Numbered from the stretch's first letter, positions 1 to 12,483 are shown. The stretch: DNA of 64,000 nt from Parafrankia sp. EUN1f (GCF_000177675.1 NZ_ADGX01000013.1:1-64000), one strand, 5' to 3'. Notes: generated by a model not told the origin, from the letters alone. Numbers and translations are program-made.

Positions 1-1
1 C

Positions 2-430
2 CAGACCAGCTCGACGTGGAACCCGTGCCGCCAACACACCACCGACGTGATCGTGGCGACCTGGACGAAATCGACCTGCGGCCCCTGCCCGGTCCGGGAC
101 CTGTGCACGAAAGGCCAACAGCGCCACATCACCCTCCGGGACCGTGCCCTCCACGAAGCCACCATCACCGCGAGGGCCGAACAGACGACCGACGAGTGGA
201 AACGCCGCTACGCCGCCCGGTCCGGGATCGAGGGCACCATCCGCCAGACCACCCACGTCACGGGCATCCGGACCGCCCGCTACCGCGGCCTGCCCAAGAC
301 CAGCCTTGAACACAACATCGCCGCAGCCGCGATCAACATGATCCGGCTCGATGCCTACTGGACCGGCAAGCCCCTCGACCGGACCCGCGCCACCCACCTC
401 ACCCGGCTCGACCTCACCCACGCAGCCTGA
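2..430 (+). CDS. IS transposase, C-terminal part (IS1182-like), cut by window edge
   Basis: The frame is open from base 2, so the gene begins outside the window and only about 142 C-terminal residues are visible. They contain a Cys cluster (CGPCPVRDLC), then YAARSGIEGTIRQ and a tail RGLPKTSLEHNIAAAAINM. This matches the C-terminal layout of IS1182-type DDE transposases, where a Glu in a [V/I]E motif is the third catalytic residue, followed by an LxxxxxNxxR-like helix. The IS end must lie just after the stop. Sequence from about 442 onward matches, on the other strand, a hairpin repeat found elsewhere in the window, so the right boundary is probably near 441. Family assignment is from motif memory; DDE-type transposase is safer than the exact family. 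Confidence 0.75.
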   Translation, partial: QTSSTWNPCRQHTTDVIVATWTKSTCGPCPVRDLCTKGQQRHITLRDRALHEATITARAEQTTDEWKRRYAARSGIEGTIRQTTHVTGIRTARYRGLPKTSLEHNIAAAAINMIRLDAYWTGKPLDRTRATHLTRLDLTHAA

Positions 431-441
431 ATAAACCAGCA

Positions 442-480
442 GGGTCGTTTCAGCAGCCAAAATCCTTACTTCTTGCTCGG
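442..480 (-). repeat. Half copy of the dispersed hairpin repeat (copy E)
   Basis: Read on the minus strand, this segment (GCAAGA..AAGGATTTTGGCTG..GAAACGACC) aligns with the left half of the intact hairpin at 54415-54450. The right arm (CCAAAATCCT) is missing and is replaced by the IS end. The simplest reading is that the IS inserted in the loop or right arm of a hairpin copy. Confidence 0.6.
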
Positions 481-481
481 C

Positions 482-589
482 AGCGGCAGCGGCAGCGGCA
501 GCGGCAGCGGCGGCGGCAGCGGTAGCGGCGGCGGTAGCGGTAGCGGCGGCGGTAGCGGCGGTGGCGGTGGTGATGGCGGCGGTGGAAGC
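482..589. repeat. GGCAGC/GGTAGC hexanucleotide microsatellite
   Basis: About 18 degenerate copies of a 6-bp unit (GGCAGC, GGTAGC, GGCGGC) in tandem. Because the unit is a multiple of three, every frame stays open across it, giving Ser-Gly repeats on plus and Arg/Cys-rich repeats on minus. No gene start or ribosome-binding site supports translation. Confidence 0.85.
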
Positions 590-788
590 TCGGAGCTCTG
601 GATTCGGCGACGGACCCAGGCTGCCACCGCCGGACCGGCGGGAGACCCGGAAATGATTGATACGAATTAGTGGCTGGGTGACGCGCCGATTGTCCTGTGC
701 TCGCCCGGGCAACGCTCACGTTAGTGTTTCGACACAGCAGGGATCGCCCGAGCGCCCTGAATCCGTCCCCTCCCGTCCAAGGCGGACT

Positions 789-1847
789 ATGCACAACTTT
801 CTGGCAGTCGTTGTTTCTTATGGTGGATCGCCGCAGCTGCACTGTCTGCTGACGGCACTGGCCGGTGTCGCGGGATGCCGGGTAACCCTGGTGGAGAACC
901 GGGGCGGAACGGAGCACGAGGGCCTGCCGGCCGGCGTCGAAGTATACGACGGGCACGGGAATGTCGGATATGGCACGGCTGTGAACATCGCCGTGCGGGG
1001 ATCGCTGGCAGCGGACGGATCGCTCCGGCCGACGGGCGACCCCGCCCCCGAGCGACCCGAGTGGATTCTTGTCGTCAACAGCGATGTGACCGTTCCGGCC
1101 CGGACCTGCGAGCAGTTGCCCGAGCTGCTTGCATCGGTACCGGCGGGGACGGATGCCCTGGGATTTCCGCTGCGTGCCGAGAACGGGGGACCCGGCCGGG
1201 GGACGGCAGTCCTGCCGAACGCCCGAACGAACGCGTACGTCGCGGTGCGAGGTGAGGCCGCGGCCGTGGCCCGCTGGCCCGATCTCCGCTACCCGGTGGG
1301 TGCGTTCTTCGCGATCCGTACCAGTGCCTTCCTGCGGCTGGGAGGATTTGATCCGTCCTACTGGATGTACTACGAGGAGACGGATCTTTTCGCCCGGCTG
1401 CACGCGGCGGGGGGCAGGGTCGGCTGGGCCGACGACCGATGCCAGGTGGCCCATGTGGGCGGCGGGACCGTCGGCCGGGCCGGTTTGTTGTATGCCGAAC
1501 TGGGCCGTTCCGCCGCGATCTACGCTCGCCGGCACCGTGCGACGCTGGGGCGCGGCTGGCTTGCCGTGCACGTCGGGCAGCTTGTCGTGCTCGCCCTGCG
1601 CAAGCTCGCCGCCGGCCGGACGCACGACGCGCGTCGCGCCATGCGGATCCTCGGCGGCCTCGCCGTCGGCATCGCCCAACCAGGCCGGGAGCCCGCCACC
1701 ACGTCCCGGTGGCGCGCGGTGCCGTCGGCGCGACGTCGCGAGCTGGGTCGTATCGACCCCGAGACGTTGGGGGCGGGTGCCGCGGTGTGGCTTCCCCGGC
1801 CCCGGTCGGCCGTCTCGCCCACGTCGTGGGTGACAGCCGACCGCTGA
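789..1847 (+). CDS. GT2-family glycosyltransferase (rhamnosyltransferase-like)
   Basis: A 352-residue GT-A fold enzyme. The N-terminus FLAVVVSYGG and the metal/sugar-nucleotide site VVNSDVTVP (near residue 100) are typical of family 2. The block GAFFAIRTSAFLRLGGFD followed by YYEETDLFARLHAAGG is the acceptor-domain signature of WbbL/rhamnosyltransferase-type enzymes that build cell-wall or exopolysaccharide. The ATG at 789 was chosen because AGGCGG lies just upstream and homology starts at once; a longer in-frame ATG at 657 adds 44 unlike residues. It stands alone, downstream of an IS and convergent with the MBL hydrolase gene. The sugar donor cannot be told from sequence. Confidence 0.85.
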   Translation: MHNFLAVVVSYGGSPQLHCLLTALAGVAGCRVTLVENRGGTEHEGLPAGVEVYDGHGNVGYGTAVNIAVRGSLAADGSLRPTGDPAPERPEWILVVNSDVTVPARTCEQLPELLASVPAGTDALGFPLRAENGGPGRGTAVLPNARTNAYVAVRGEAAAVARWPDLRYPVGAFFAIRTSAFLRLGGFDPSYWMYYEETDLFARLHAAGGRVGWADDRCQVAHVGGGTVGRAGLLYAELGRSAAIYARRHRATLGRGWLAVHVGQLVVLALRKLAAGRTHDARRAMRILGGLAVGIAQPGREPATTSRWRAVPSARRRELGRIDPETLGAGAAVWLPRPRSAVSPTSWVTADR

Positions 1848-1867
1848 GCCCGGTCACCAGCGTCCGG

Positions 1868-2536
1868 TCACCAGCCGCGGGCGCGCCATTCGGCCAGGTG
1901 CGGGCGCTCGACACCGAGCGTCGTGTCCTTTCCGTGGCCTGGATAGATCCACGTCGTGTCCGGGAGTGGGCGGAAGATCTTGGCTTCCAGGTCGCCCATC
2001 AACGTGCTGAAGGCCTTCGCGTCGCCGAAGGTGTTCCCGGGGCCGCCGGGGAACAGGCAGTCACCGGTGAACAGGTGCGGGGCACCGTCGCCCTGGTCGT
2101 AGAGCAGCGCGACCGAGCCGGGCGTGTGCCCGACCAGGTGCACGACCCGCAGGGTGACCTCACCGACCCGCACCTCGTCGCCGTCCTGGACCGGGTCGGT
2201 CGTCGGAACGGGGATCTCGGGCGCGTCCAGCGGATGCGCGATGGTCCGGGCGCCGGTGGCGGCCACGACGTCCACCAGCGCCTGGACGTGGTCACCGTGG
2301 CGGTGGGTCGTCACCACGGTGCTCAGCCCGGTGTCCCCGATGAGGCGCAGCAGGGTGCCCGTCTCGTTCGCCGCGTCGATGAGGAGCTGCTCGCCGGTGG
2401 CGGCGCAGCGCAGCAGGTAACAGTTGTTGTCGAAGGGGCCGACGGCCACCTTGGTGATCGTGAGGTCCGGCAGTTCCCGCACGTCGGCGGGCCCGCCGAC
2501 GATGACGTCGCCCGTGTAGCCGGCGCCGATGTTCAT
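1868..2536 (-). CDS. MBL-fold metallo-hydrolase (glyoxalase II-like)
   Basis: A 222-residue metallo-beta-lactamase-fold hydrolase. The metal motif THRHGDH (HxHxDH) sits near residue 80, followed by VGHTPGS and FTGDCLFPGG, and IYPGHGKDTT near the end. These supply the His/Asp ligands of a di-metal site as in hydroxyacylglutathione hydrolases, so it probably hydrolyses a thioester. Actinobacteria generally use mycothiol, so the natural substrate is unknown. The ATG at 2536 is preceded by GAGGAG at 8-nt spacing; an upstream in-frame start at 2581 lacks such a site. It is divergent from uvrA and convergent with the glycosyltransferase, the two stops lying about 20 bp apart. Confidence 0.9.
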   Translation of the reverse strand: MNIGAGYTGDVIVGGPADVRELPDLTITKVAVGPFDNNCYLLRCAATGEQLLIDAANETGTLLRLIGDTGLSTVVTTHRHGDHVQALVDVVAATGARTIAHPLDAPEIPVPTTDPVQDGDEVRVGEVTLRVVHLVGHTPGSVALLYDQGDGAPHLFTGDCLFPGGPGNTFGDAKAFSTLMGDLEAKIFRPLPDTTWIYPGHGKDTTLGVERPHLAEWRARGW

Positions 2537-2760
2537 ACGGTTCTCCTCGATCTTCTCCGTGGCCCCGGGCCGGCAGACCATGGCCGGGGACCGTCGCGGC
2601 CGCGACGGGATGGGCCGGGAATGACTCGCGGGTTCCCTTCATTCTCATCGGTGTGTCTGCTGGCTGTCTCCGTCCGGGGGGCGGTCGGGCGTGGCCCGTC
2701 GGTCCGGCGTCGGTGGGCTTGTGGCCTGGTTGTCGCCGTCCGTCCGGGGCGGCAGTGCTG

Positions 2761-2791
2761 TTGCGAGCAACTTCGGCGGGGCGTGTAGCGT
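2761..2791 (+). promoter_or_regulatory. Candidate uvrA promoter
   Basis: TTGCGA at 2761-2766 and TAGCGT at 2786-2791, 19 bp apart, resemble a housekeeping -35/-10 pair. The predicted start of transcription falls at about 2798, immediately before or within the SOS box. The spacer is long, so confidence is modest. Confidence 0.4.
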
Positions 2792-2800
2792 CGTCGGTGT

Positions 2801-2816
2801 TCGAACGCGCGTTTGG
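2801..2816 (+). promoter_or_regulatory. Candidate LexA (SOS) box upstream of uvrA
   Basis: TCGAACGCGCGTTTGG matches the actinobacterial/Bacillus-type LexA consensus TCGAAC-N4-GTTCGA at 10 of 12 defined positions. It lies 161 bp before the uvrA start and just after a candidate -10, where repressor binding would block transcription. uvrA is LexA-controlled in many bacteria. Confidence 0.55.
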
Positions 2817-2888
2817 TCGCGATCGGTAGCCGGCCAGGTTCGGGCAACCCCGACCGGCGGCACCGGCGGCACCGCCGGCGCCAGCGCG

Positions 2889-2940
2889 ACCAGCACCGAC
2901 AGCGTCACCAGCACCGACAGCGCAACCACCGACAGCGAAG
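2889..2940 (+). repeat. 18-bp tandem repeat in the uvrA leader
   Basis: Two 18-bp units (ACCAGCACCGACAGCG plus two bases) followed by a shortened third unit. It lies in the presumed untranslated leader between the promoter and uvrA. Confidence 0.7.
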
Positions 2941-2976
2941 TCCAGCAACCGACCGAGGACGACGAGGGACCTGACG

Positions 2977-6009
<3,033 letters not shown>

Positions 6010-6086
6010 GAGCCTGGCGGGCTGGCAACGGCGGGCGGCGGGGGCCGGCTGCCCCGGGGCCGCCTGGAACGGCTGGCTCGCCGCTG

Positions 6087-6659
6087 TCAGCTCTGGAAAA
6101 GGTCGTCGAGGACGGCGTCCAGGGCGACCTCGGGGTGTTCCTCGCCGGCGGGCACGACCCGCTCCGTGCGGTCCAGGAAGCGGCGGACCGGTGCGGCGTC
6201 GAGGACGACCACCGACCGCCGATCGCCGTCAGCCAGTTCCAGGCGGATCCCGCCCCGGGTCGGCTCGGGGGTGATCCGAACATCGCCGTCGCCGACCGGA
6301 GCCGGGCCGTCGAGGCCGGCCCGCAGCGCGTCCCGTGGGGTTACCCAGTGGCCCTGCGGGAGCGCGGGATGGTCCGGCCGGGAGACGAGTACCAGGGCGA
6401 CGGCCAGTGGGTCACAGCTCCGCCAGGTGACCTGGAGAACGGTGATTCTTCCGCGCCCGGGTGCGTCGTCGACGACGAACTCCGTCGTGACGTCATCCAC
6501 CTGCACCCGTCGGCCCCCTTGGTCCCAGTCCGCCGGCTCCGTCGTGTCGAACGGCTGCGTGTCGCCCGTCTGCTGCGTCTGCGCCGATCGGCCGCTGTGA
6601 CGACCGTCCGCTGTGTTTACAACAGTGTCCCCTGCAGAGTCGACCGTCTTCGGTCGCAT
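6087..6659 (-). CDS. SsgA-family sporulation/cell-division regulator (SALP)
   Basis: SsgA-like proteins steer septum placement and peptidoglycan processing during sporulation in morphologically complex actinobacteria. The last ~138 residues (from VDDVTTEFVV) match the family in order: a beta-rich start, DPLAVALVLV, WVTPRDALRAGLDGPAPVGDGDVRI, and a C-terminal RFLDRTERVVPAGEE. The family is usually 130-145 residues, but the open frame gives 190, with a low-complexity N-terminus of about 50 residues. Either this protein has an extension, or translation starts at an internal GTG near residue 52. It is convergent with uvrA and divergent from uvrC. Its presence supports a sporulating filamentous host. 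Confidence 0.8.
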   Translation of the reverse strand: MRPKTVDSAGDTVVNTADGRHSGRSAQTQQTGDTQPFDTTEPADWDQGGRRVQVDDVTTEFVVDDAPGRGRITVLQVTWRSCDPLAVALVLVSRPDHPALPQGHWVTPRDALRAGLDGPAPVGDGDVRITPEPTRGGIRLELADGDRRSVVVLDAAPVRRFLDRTERVVPAGEEHPEVALDAVLDDLFQS

Positions 6660-7065
6660 GGCACCTGCAGTGTGACCTGCGGTGCCGACTGGTCAACAGC
6701 AGTGTCGGCCAGTCGAGGATCAACGGCTGTGACGGTCAGTCAGCGGCCGTGTCGACCAGCCACGGCCGCCTGTCGGCTGCCGCGCCGGTTGGCGTCGAGC
6801 CGCCGACCGTCCTACAGCATACGGCGATGCGGCCTCAGCCGAGGCCTGATGGGAGATCATCCGCCTGGCAACTCGTGGACGCGGGCCGGGGGAGTGGCTT
6901 TTCGCGGGCCGTTGACCGGCGTCCAGGGGCGTGCTCGCGGGCCTGTCGGCCGCGGCTCGACGCGGGGAGCTTCGGGGGTCCTCGACGACATGGAAGCTGA
7001 GCGTGATGAAATGGATACGTGCAGGCACCGTTCAGGTCGGAGGATGACGGCCGTAGGCTCGGTTC
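6660..7065. other. Divergent region between ssgA-like and uvrC
   Basis: 406 bp without a convincing gene. It holds the uvrC -10 box at 7054-7059 and presumably the promoter of the ssgA-like gene. The motif ACAGTGTC or close variants recur near 6624 and 6700, but I cannot assign them a role. Confidence 0.5.
7054..7059 (+). promoter_or_regulatory. -10 box of a leaderless uvrC promoter
   Basis: TAGGCT (TANNNT) ends 6 nt before the uvrC ATG, so transcription should begin at or next to the A of the start codon. There is no Shine-Dalgarno at proper spacing, which fits a leaderless message. Confidence 0.55.
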
Positions 7066-9342
7066 ATGGCTGATCCGGCGACCTACCGGCCCCCGCCGCG
7101 CTCGATCCCCGAGACCCCGGGCGTGTACCGCTTCCGTGACGAGCATGGCCGGGTCATCTACGTGGGCAAGGCCAAGAACCTGCGTGCCCGGCTCGCCAAC
7201 TACTTCGCCGACGTCCATACCCTGCACCCGCGTACCCAGCACATGGTCACCACGGCGAGCTCCGTGGAGTGGACCATCGTGTCCACCGAGGTCGAGGCGC
7301 TTCAGCTCGAGTACACCTGGATCAAGGAGTTCGATCCGCGTTTCAACGTCCGCTACCGCGACGACAAGAGCTACCCGAGTCTCGCCGTGACGTTGTACGA
7401 GGAGTTTCCGCGGCTGCAGGTGATGCGTGGGCCCAAGCGCCGTGGTGTGCGGTACTTCGGCCCCTACGCGCACGCGTGGGCCATCAGGGAGACGCTGGAT
7501 CTGCTGCTGCGTGTCTTCCCGGCCCGGACCTGCAGCTCGGGTGTCTTCAAACGAGCGGGCCAGGTGGGGCGTCCCTGCCTGCTCGGGTACATCGACCGGT
7601 GCTCCGCGCCGTGCGTGGGCCGGGTCGACGCGGCCACCCACCGGGAGATCGTCGAGGACTTCTGCGACTTCATGTCGGGGCAGACGGGCCGCTACCTGCG
7701 CCGGCTCGAACGCGAGATGCAGGCCGCCGCCGACGCCCAGGAATACGAACGCGCCGCCCGGCTGCGGGACGATATCGGCGCGCTGCGCCGCGCGGTCGAG
7801 AAGCAGGCTGTCGTGCTGCCCGACGGGACCGACGCCGACGTGATCGCCTTCGCGCAGGACGAGCTCGAGGCCGCGGTCCAGATCTTCTACGTGCGGGCCG
7901 GTCGGGTCCGTGGCCAGCGTGGCTGGGTCGTAGACAAGCTCGACGACGTCACCACGGGGGACCTCGTCGAGAAGTTCCTGACCCAGGAGTACCTGGACGG
8001 GGCCGGTGGGTCGGCGGCCGGTTCCAGCGGCACGGGTTCCAGCGGCACGGGTTCCAGCGACACGGGTGCCGGTGGCACAGGTGCCGACACCGGGTACGCC
8101 GGGGAGATTCCACGCGAGATCCTCGTCCCCGAGCTGCCGCCGGACGCCGAGGCCGTCACCGAGCTGCTCAGTCAGGCCCGCGGCTCGCGGGTCGACCTGC
8201 GCGTGCCGCGCCGGGGCGACAAGCGCAACCTGATGGAGACCGTGGAACGCAACGCCAAACAGGCGTTCACGCTCCACCGGACGAAGCGCGCCGGTGATCT
8301 CACCGCCCGCAGCCGCGCCCTGGCCGATCTGCAGGAGGCTCTGGAGCTGCCCGACGCCCCGCTGCGCATCGAGTGTTTCGACGTGTCGAACATGCAGGGC
8401 ACGAATGTCGTCGCGAGCATGGTCGTGTTCGAGGACGGGCTGCCGCGCAAGTCGGAGTACCGGCGGTTCGCGATCCGTGGCGTCGACGGGCAGGACGACG
8501 TCGCCAGCATGCACGAGACCATTCACCGCAGGTTCTCGCGTTACCTGGCCGAGCGCGCGCGGACGGGAGAGCTCGCGGGTTACCCGGGTGCCGAAGTCGC
8601 TGACGGTGGGGAGGCCGAAGCGGCCGGAATGGCTGCAATGGCCGAGGACGTGGGGGGGCCGTCCCTCCGGGATCCGGAGACCGGACGGCCCCGCCGGTTC
8701 GCCTACCCCCCGAACCTCGTGGTGGTCGACGGCGGTCCTCCGCAGGTCGCGGCCGCCGCGCGGGCCCTCGACGAGCTCGATGTCGAGTCCGGTCCGGGTG
8801 GCGTGGCCCTGTGCGGGCTGGCGAAACGCCTGGAGGAGATCTGGCTGCCGGACCAGGACGAGCCGGTCATCCTGCCGCGCACCAGCGAGGCGCTCTACCT
8901 GTTGCAGCGCGTGCGCGACGAGGCCCACCGCTTCGCGATCACCTATCACCGGCAGAAGCGGTCGGCCTCGATGGTCGTCTCGGCGCTGGACGGGGTGCCG
9001 GGCCTGGGCGATACCCGGCGCAAGGCCCTGCTACGACAGTTCGGCTCGGTGGCGAAGGTCCGCGCCGCGACGGCCGAGGAGATCGCCCAGGTACCGGGCA
9101 TCGGGCCGCGGACGGCCGAGGCGATCGTGGCCGCGCTGGCCCGATCGGCTCCCGGAGAGGCCCAGGCGCCCCCGCCCGCCGTCAACCCGCTCACCGGCGA
9201 GATCATAGGGACCGGGACCACAGGTACCGAGACCACAGGGGCGATGTCCGATCCGGTGGCGGCGCCGAGCCCGGTCGACGATTCGGCCGGGCACGCCGAG
9301 CCCGCCGCCGCGCAGGGCACTATCCGGGGGGTGGCTGGATGA
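7066..9342 (+). CDS. uvrC: Excinuclease ABC subunit C
   Basis: UvrC makes both incisions around damage presented by UvrB. Domains in order: GIY-YIG nuclease ([19 protein letters not shown], from residue ~17), UVR motif ([16 protein letters not shown], near 225-240), RNase H-like 5' nuclease ([11 protein letters not shown] near 435; [10 protein letters not shown] near 550), and a helix-hairpin-helix pair (near 641-700) ending [14 protein letters not shown]. At 758 residues it is longer than the usual 600-680, owing to a Ser/Gly/Thr linker (residues ~318-343) encoded by a 15-bp repeat and a low-complexity tail. Its TGA overlaps the rapZ ATG (ATGA), indicating translational coupling. Confidence 0.97.
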   Translation: MADPATYRPPPRSIPETPGVYRFRDEHGRVIYVGKAKNLRARLANYFADVHTLHPRTQHMVTTASSVEWTIVSTEVEALQLEYTWIKEFDPRFNVRYRDDKSYPSLAVTLYEEFPRLQVMRGPKRRGVRYFGPYAHAWAIRETLDLLLRVFPARTCSSGVFKRAGQVGRPCLLGYIDRCSAPCVGRVDAATHREIVEDFCDFMSGQTGRYLRRLEREMQAAADAQEYERAARLRDDIGALRRAVEKQAVVLPDGTDADVIAFAQDELEAAVQIFYVRAGRVRGQRGWVVDKLDDVTTGDLVEKFLTQEYLDGAGGSAAGSSGTGSSGTGSSDTGAGGTGADTGYAGEIPREILVPELPPDAEAVTELLSQARGSRVDLRVPRRGDKRNLMETVERNAKQAFTLHRTKRAGDLTARSRALADLQEALELPDAPLRIECFDVSNMQGTNVVASMVVFEDGLPRKSEYRRFAIRGVDGQDDVASMHETIHRRFSRYLAERARTGELAGYPGAEVADGGEAEAAGMAAMAEDVGGPSLRDPETGRPRRFAYPPNLVVVDGGPPQVAAAARALDELDVESGPGGVALCGLAKRLEEIWLPDQDEPVILPRTSEALYLLQRVRDEAHRFAITYHRQKRSASMVVSALDGVPGLGDTRRKALLRQFGSVAKVRAATAEEIAQVPGIGPRTAEAIVAALARSAPGEAQAPPPAVNPLTGEIIGTGTTGTETTGAMSDPVAAPSPVDDSAGHAEPAAAQGTIRGVAG
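8020..8079 (+). repeat. 15-bp tandem repeat inside uvrC
   Basis: Three near-identical 15-bp units (GGTTCCAGCGGCACG) and a fourth degenerate one, in frame, encoding repeated GSSGT. They form a flexible linker between the UVR motif and the C-terminal nuclease domain. Confidence 0.8.
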
Positions 9343-10208
9343 CCACCGCAACTCTTGACCTCGCGATCATCACCGGGTTGTCCGGTGCTGGTCGCAGCAC
9401 GGCGGCGAAGTGCCTGGAGGACCTGGGCTGGTTCGTCGTCGACAATCTGCCGCCGGCGCTGCTGTCGACCATGGCTGAGCTGGGCCATCGTTCCGGCGGG
9501 GCGGTGAGCCGGATCGCGGTGGTCGTCGACGTCCGGGGCCGGGCGTTCTTCTCCGACCTGCGGGCCGCGGTCGAGGCGTTGGACTCGCGGGGCATGCATC
9601 CGCGGATGTTGTTCCTGGAGGCCTCCGACGACGCGCTGGTCCGCCGGTTCGACCACGTCCGGCGCCCGCATCCGCTGCAGGGCGACGAGCGGGTCGTCGA
9701 CGGGATCAGTCGGGAACGGGCCCTGCTCGCCGAGCTGCGCGGCGAAGCCGACCTCGTGCTGGACACGACCGACCTCAACGTGCACGAGCTGCGAGCGAAG
9801 ATCGATGTGGCGTTCGGCCAGCCACGCGCCAATCGGCTGAACGCGACTGTGGTCTCCTTCGGCTACAAGTACGGTCTTCCGCTCGACGCCGACTTCGTCG
9901 CCGACTGCCGTTTCCTCCCGAACCCGCACTGGGTCGAGGCACTGCGCCCCTACACGGGGCGTGATCCGCAGGTGCGCGACTACGTGCTCGCCCAGCCGGG
10001 CGCGGAGGAGTTCGTCGACCAGTACACGGCGCTGTTGCACCTGGTCGGCGAGGGCTACGTGCGGGAGGGGAAGCGCTACCTCACGCTGGCGGTGGGCTGC
10101 ACCGGTGGCAAGCACCGCAGCGTCGCCGTGGCCGAGCAGCTGGGGGCACGGCTCGCTGCCGACGGCATCGGGGTGCGGGTGGTGCACCGGGATCTGGGCC
10201 GCGAGTGA
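9339..10208 (+). CDS. rapZ: RapZ-family nucleotide-binding protein
   Basis: A 289-residue RapZ/YvcJ-family protein (Rv1421-like). In E. coli RapZ is an RNA-binding adaptor controlling amino-sugar synthesis; in actinobacteria the role is less clear. The N-terminal P-loop reads GLSGAGRST, so the usual Walker A Lys is Arg, as I recall for other actinobacterial members. The C-terminal domain is intact: [27 protein letters not shown] and [15 protein letters not shown]. The start ATG overlaps the uvrC stop and the end overlaps yvcK (GTGA), so uvrC-rapZ-yvcK-whiA is one tightly coupled block, an order conserved across actinobacteria. Confidence 0.95.
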   Translation: MTTATLDLAIITGLSGAGRSTAAKCLEDLGWFVVDNLPPALLSTMAELGHRSGGAVSRIAVVVDVRGRAFFSDLRAAVEALDSRGMHPRMLFLEASDDALVRRFDHVRRPHPLQGDERVVDGISRERALLAELRGEADLVLDTTDLNVHELRAKIDVAFGQPRANRLNATVVSFGYKYGLPLDADFVADCRFLPNPHWVEALRPYTGRDPQVRDYVLAQPGAEEFVDQYTALLHLVGEGYVREGKRYLTLAVGCTGGKHRSVAVAEQLGARLAADGIGVRVVHRDLGRE

Positions 10209-11356
10209 CCGGCGACGCTCTCGCGATCACCGCGTTCGGTGGCGGGCATGGACTGGCGGCGTCGTTGTCGGCGTTGCGGCGGATCACCGCACACCTGACC
10301 GCTGTCGTCACCGTGGGTGATGACGGTGGGTCGTCCGGCCGGCTGCGGGCCGAGCTCGGTGCGTTGCCCATGGGCGATCTGCGGATGGCGCTGGCCGCTC
10401 TCGCCGGCACCGACGGCTGGTCCACCACGTGGGCCGACCTCTTCCAGTACCGCTTCGGGGGCGACGGGCCGCTCGCCGGCCACGCCGTCGGGAACCTCGT
10501 CCTGACCGCGCTGGCCGAGCATGCGGGTTCGCCGGTCGCCGCGCTTGACCTGGCTGCGTCCCTGCTCGGTGTCGACGGCCGGGTCCTGCCACTGTCCTGC
10601 GACGGCATCGACATTGTCGCGGACGTGACGGGCCTCGACGCCGGCTCGGGCGCCACCGCCGGCGCCGGCACGGATCGGCCGGTGGAGTCGGGGGAAGCGG
10701 TGGAGGTTCGCGGTCAGGCCGCGGTCGCCACGACTCCGGGCCGGGTCGAGGGCGTGCGGCTGGTGCCCGCGGCGCCCGCGGCGTGCGGCGCCGCGCTGGC
10801 CGCCGCCGAGGCCGCGGACTGGATCGTCCTGGGGCCCGGTTCGCTCTACACGAGTGTGCTTCCGCACCTGCTCGTGCCGGACATGCGCGCGGCGATCACG
10901 GGTTCCCGAGCCCGCCGCGTCATGGTCCTCAATCTCGTGGCGCAGCCCGGTGAGACCGCCGGGTACACGCCCGAGGCACATCTGCACGCGCTGGCCACCC
11001 ATGTCCCCGGTCTTCGCCTGGACGTCGTGATCGCGGATCCCGCCGCGGTCGATGATCCGGAACCGCTGGCCCGTGCGGCCGCGGATCTGGGCGGCAGGCT
11101 TCACCTTTCGCCCGTGCGGGCCGCCGACGAGCCGGCCCTGCACGATCCCGAGCGTCTCGCGGCCGCGTTCCGTGCCGTGTTCGCACCCGGCAGCCAGGCC
11201 GAAGTGGGCCGGGCGGCGGTGCCGGTGCCCCCACGTCCCGTGGACGAGCGGTCCTGGCGGGACCAGGGTTCGGCGTGCGTCGACCCCTCGGGCGTCGGGT
11301 GCTCAACGACCGGTGGCCGAGGCCATCGGATCCCCTCCGGTGAATGCAAGGAGTGA
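10205..11356 (+). CDS. YvcK/CofD-like gluconeogenesis factor
   Basis: A 383-residue YvcK-family protein, related in fold to the CofD phospholactate transferase and known to bind UDP-sugars and affect carbon use and cell-wall synthesis. Diagnostic segments: [16 protein letters not shown] at the N-terminus, [15 protein letters not shown] (residues ~37-51), then [12 protein letters not shown] and [22 protein letters not shown]. The GTG start overlaps the rapZ stop by four bases. A Gly/Ala-rich insert ([10 protein letters not shown]) sits near residue 150. About 50 C-terminal residues after VFAPGSQAE look unconserved and run into the whiA ribosome-binding site. Confidence 0.92.
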   Translation: MTGDALAITAFGGGHGLAASLSALRRITAHLTAVVTVGDDGGSSGRLRAELGALPMGDLRMALAALAGTDGWSTTWADLFQYRFGGDGPLAGHAVGNLVLTALAEHAGSPVAALDLAASLLGVDGRVLPLSCDGIDIVADVTGLDAGSGATAGAGTDRPVESGEAVEVRGQAAVATTPGRVEGVRLVPAAPAACGAALAAAEAADWIVLGPGSLYTSVLPHLLVPDMRAAITGSRARRVMVLNLVAQPGETAGYTPEAHLHALATHVPGLRLDVVIADPAAVDDPEPLARAAADLGGRLHLSPVRAADEPALHDPERLAAAFRAVFAPGSQAEVGRAAVPVPPRPVDERSWRDQGSACVDPSGVGCSTTGGRGHRIPSGECKE

Positions 11357-11361
11357 TCGGT

Positions 11362-12348
11362 GTGGCGGCGATGACGGCCACCGTCAAGGACGAACTGAGC
11401 AGGCTGCGAGTGGCCAAGCCCTGCTGCCGGCGGGCTGAGATGGCGGCGCTGCTGCGGTTCGCCGGCGGCCTGCACATCGTCGGCGGGCGCATCGTGGTGG
11501 AGGCCGAGCTGGACACCGGCTCCACCGCGCGTCGACTGCGGCGTGAGATCGCCGAGGTCTTCGGCTTCCCGTCGTCAGTCGCCGTGCTCGCCGCCGGTGG
11601 ACTACGGCGGTCGGTGCGCTACATCGTCCGCGTGGAGCGCGACGGTGAGCAGCTCGCCCGCTCGACCGGCCTGCTGGACCAGCGCGGCCGCCCGGTGCGT
11701 GGCCTGCCGCCGCAGGTGGTCACCGGGTCTGCCTGCGACGCGGCGGCGGCCTGGCGAGGTGCGTTCCTCGCGCATGGCTCGCTCACCGAGCCGGGGCGGT
11801 CATGCTCGATGGAGGTCACCGCGCCCGGCCCGGAAGCGGCGCTGGCGCTGGTCGGCGCGGCCCGGCGGATGGGCGTGCAGGCCAAGAGCCGGGATGTGCG
11901 CGGAGTTGACCGGGTGGTGGTCCGCGACGGCGACGCGATCGGCGCGCTGCTGACCAAGATCGGTGCGCATGACAGCCTGATGGCCTGGGAGGAGCGGCGG
12001 ATGCGCCGCGAGGTCCGGGCGACGGCGAACCGGCTCGCGAACTTCGATGACGCCAACCTGCGCCGGTCCGCACGGGCCGCGGTGGCGGCCGGCGCCCGGG
12101 TGCAGGCGGCGATGCGCATTCTCGGTGACGACGCGCCGGAGCACCTGCTCGCCGCCGGACGGTTGCGACTCGAACACGCACAGGCGTCACTGGAGGAGCT
12201 CGGTGCGCTCGCCGACCCACCGCTGACCAAGGACGCCGTAGCCGGGCGAATCCGTCGACTGCTGGCGCTGGCGGACAAACGGGCCAACGCTCTCGGTATC
12301 CCGAACACCGAGGCCAGTGTCTCTCCGGAACTCTTTGAGAACGCCTGA
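11362..12348 (+). CDS. whiA: Sporulation transcription regulator WhiA
   Basis: WhiA (328 residues) is a DNA-binding regulator that, with WhiB, controls the start of sporulation septation in Streptomyces. It joins a degenerate LAGLIDADG homing-endonuclease-like domain to a C-terminal helix-turn-helix. Visible marks: [12 protein letters not shown] and [18 protein letters not shown] at the N-terminus, [15 protein letters not shown]-like [13 protein letters not shown] mid-protein, and [21 protein letters not shown] in the C-terminal HTH. I chose GTG 11362 because AAGGAG lies 8 nt upstream and the product begins [11 protein letters not shown] like known WhiA; an ATG at 11344 inside yvcK would place the ribosome-binding site inside the gene. 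Confidence 0.96.
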   Translation: MAAMTATVKDELSRLRVAKPCCRRAEMAALLRFAGGLHIVGGRIVVEAELDTGSTARRLRREIAEVFGFPSSVAVLAAGGLRRSVRYIVRVERDGEQLARSTGLLDQRGRPVRGLPPQVVTGSACDAAAAWRGAFLAHGSLTEPGRSCSMEVTAPGPEAALALVGAARRMGVQAKSRDVRGVDRVVVRDGDAIGALLTKIGAHDSLMAWEERRMRREVRATANRLANFDDANLRRSARAAVAAGARVQAAMRILGDDAPEHLLAAGRLRLEHAQASLEELGALADPPLTKDAVAGRIRRLLALADKRANALGIPNTEASVSPELFENA

Positions 12349-12483
12349 GCACGCAATCAGGCGCCTGGGCGAGGTGCGTCGAGTGCGCGGACACGCGCCG
12401 TGTTCGCCGAGGCCCATGGGATAGGGTGTTTGTCGAAAGGCGCTGCATTCAACCAATTGCTGAGGGTGCTGGGTCCCCCGATG

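Larger units (their letters stand above)
431..788. other. Gene-free stretch after the IS
   Basis: This stretch holds a half hairpin repeat (442-480), a hexanucleotide microsatellite (482-589) and the leader of the glycosyltransferase. Arg-rich and Gly/Ser-rich open frames across it are products of the repeat and are not credible genes. Confidence 0.6.
2537..2976. other. 440-bp divergent intergenic region before uvrA
   Basis: Between the divergent MBL hydrolase and uvrA genes. It carries a candidate promoter with an overlapping SOS box (2761-2816) and an 18-bp tandem repeat (2889-2940). No credible coding frame is seen. Confidence 0.6.

Noticed and set aside
450-1679. 409-residue Arg-rich open frame on the minus strand
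   Set aside because: It lies antisense to the GT2 glycosyltransferase and over the microsatellite; composition is Arg/Gly-rich noise with no family motif.
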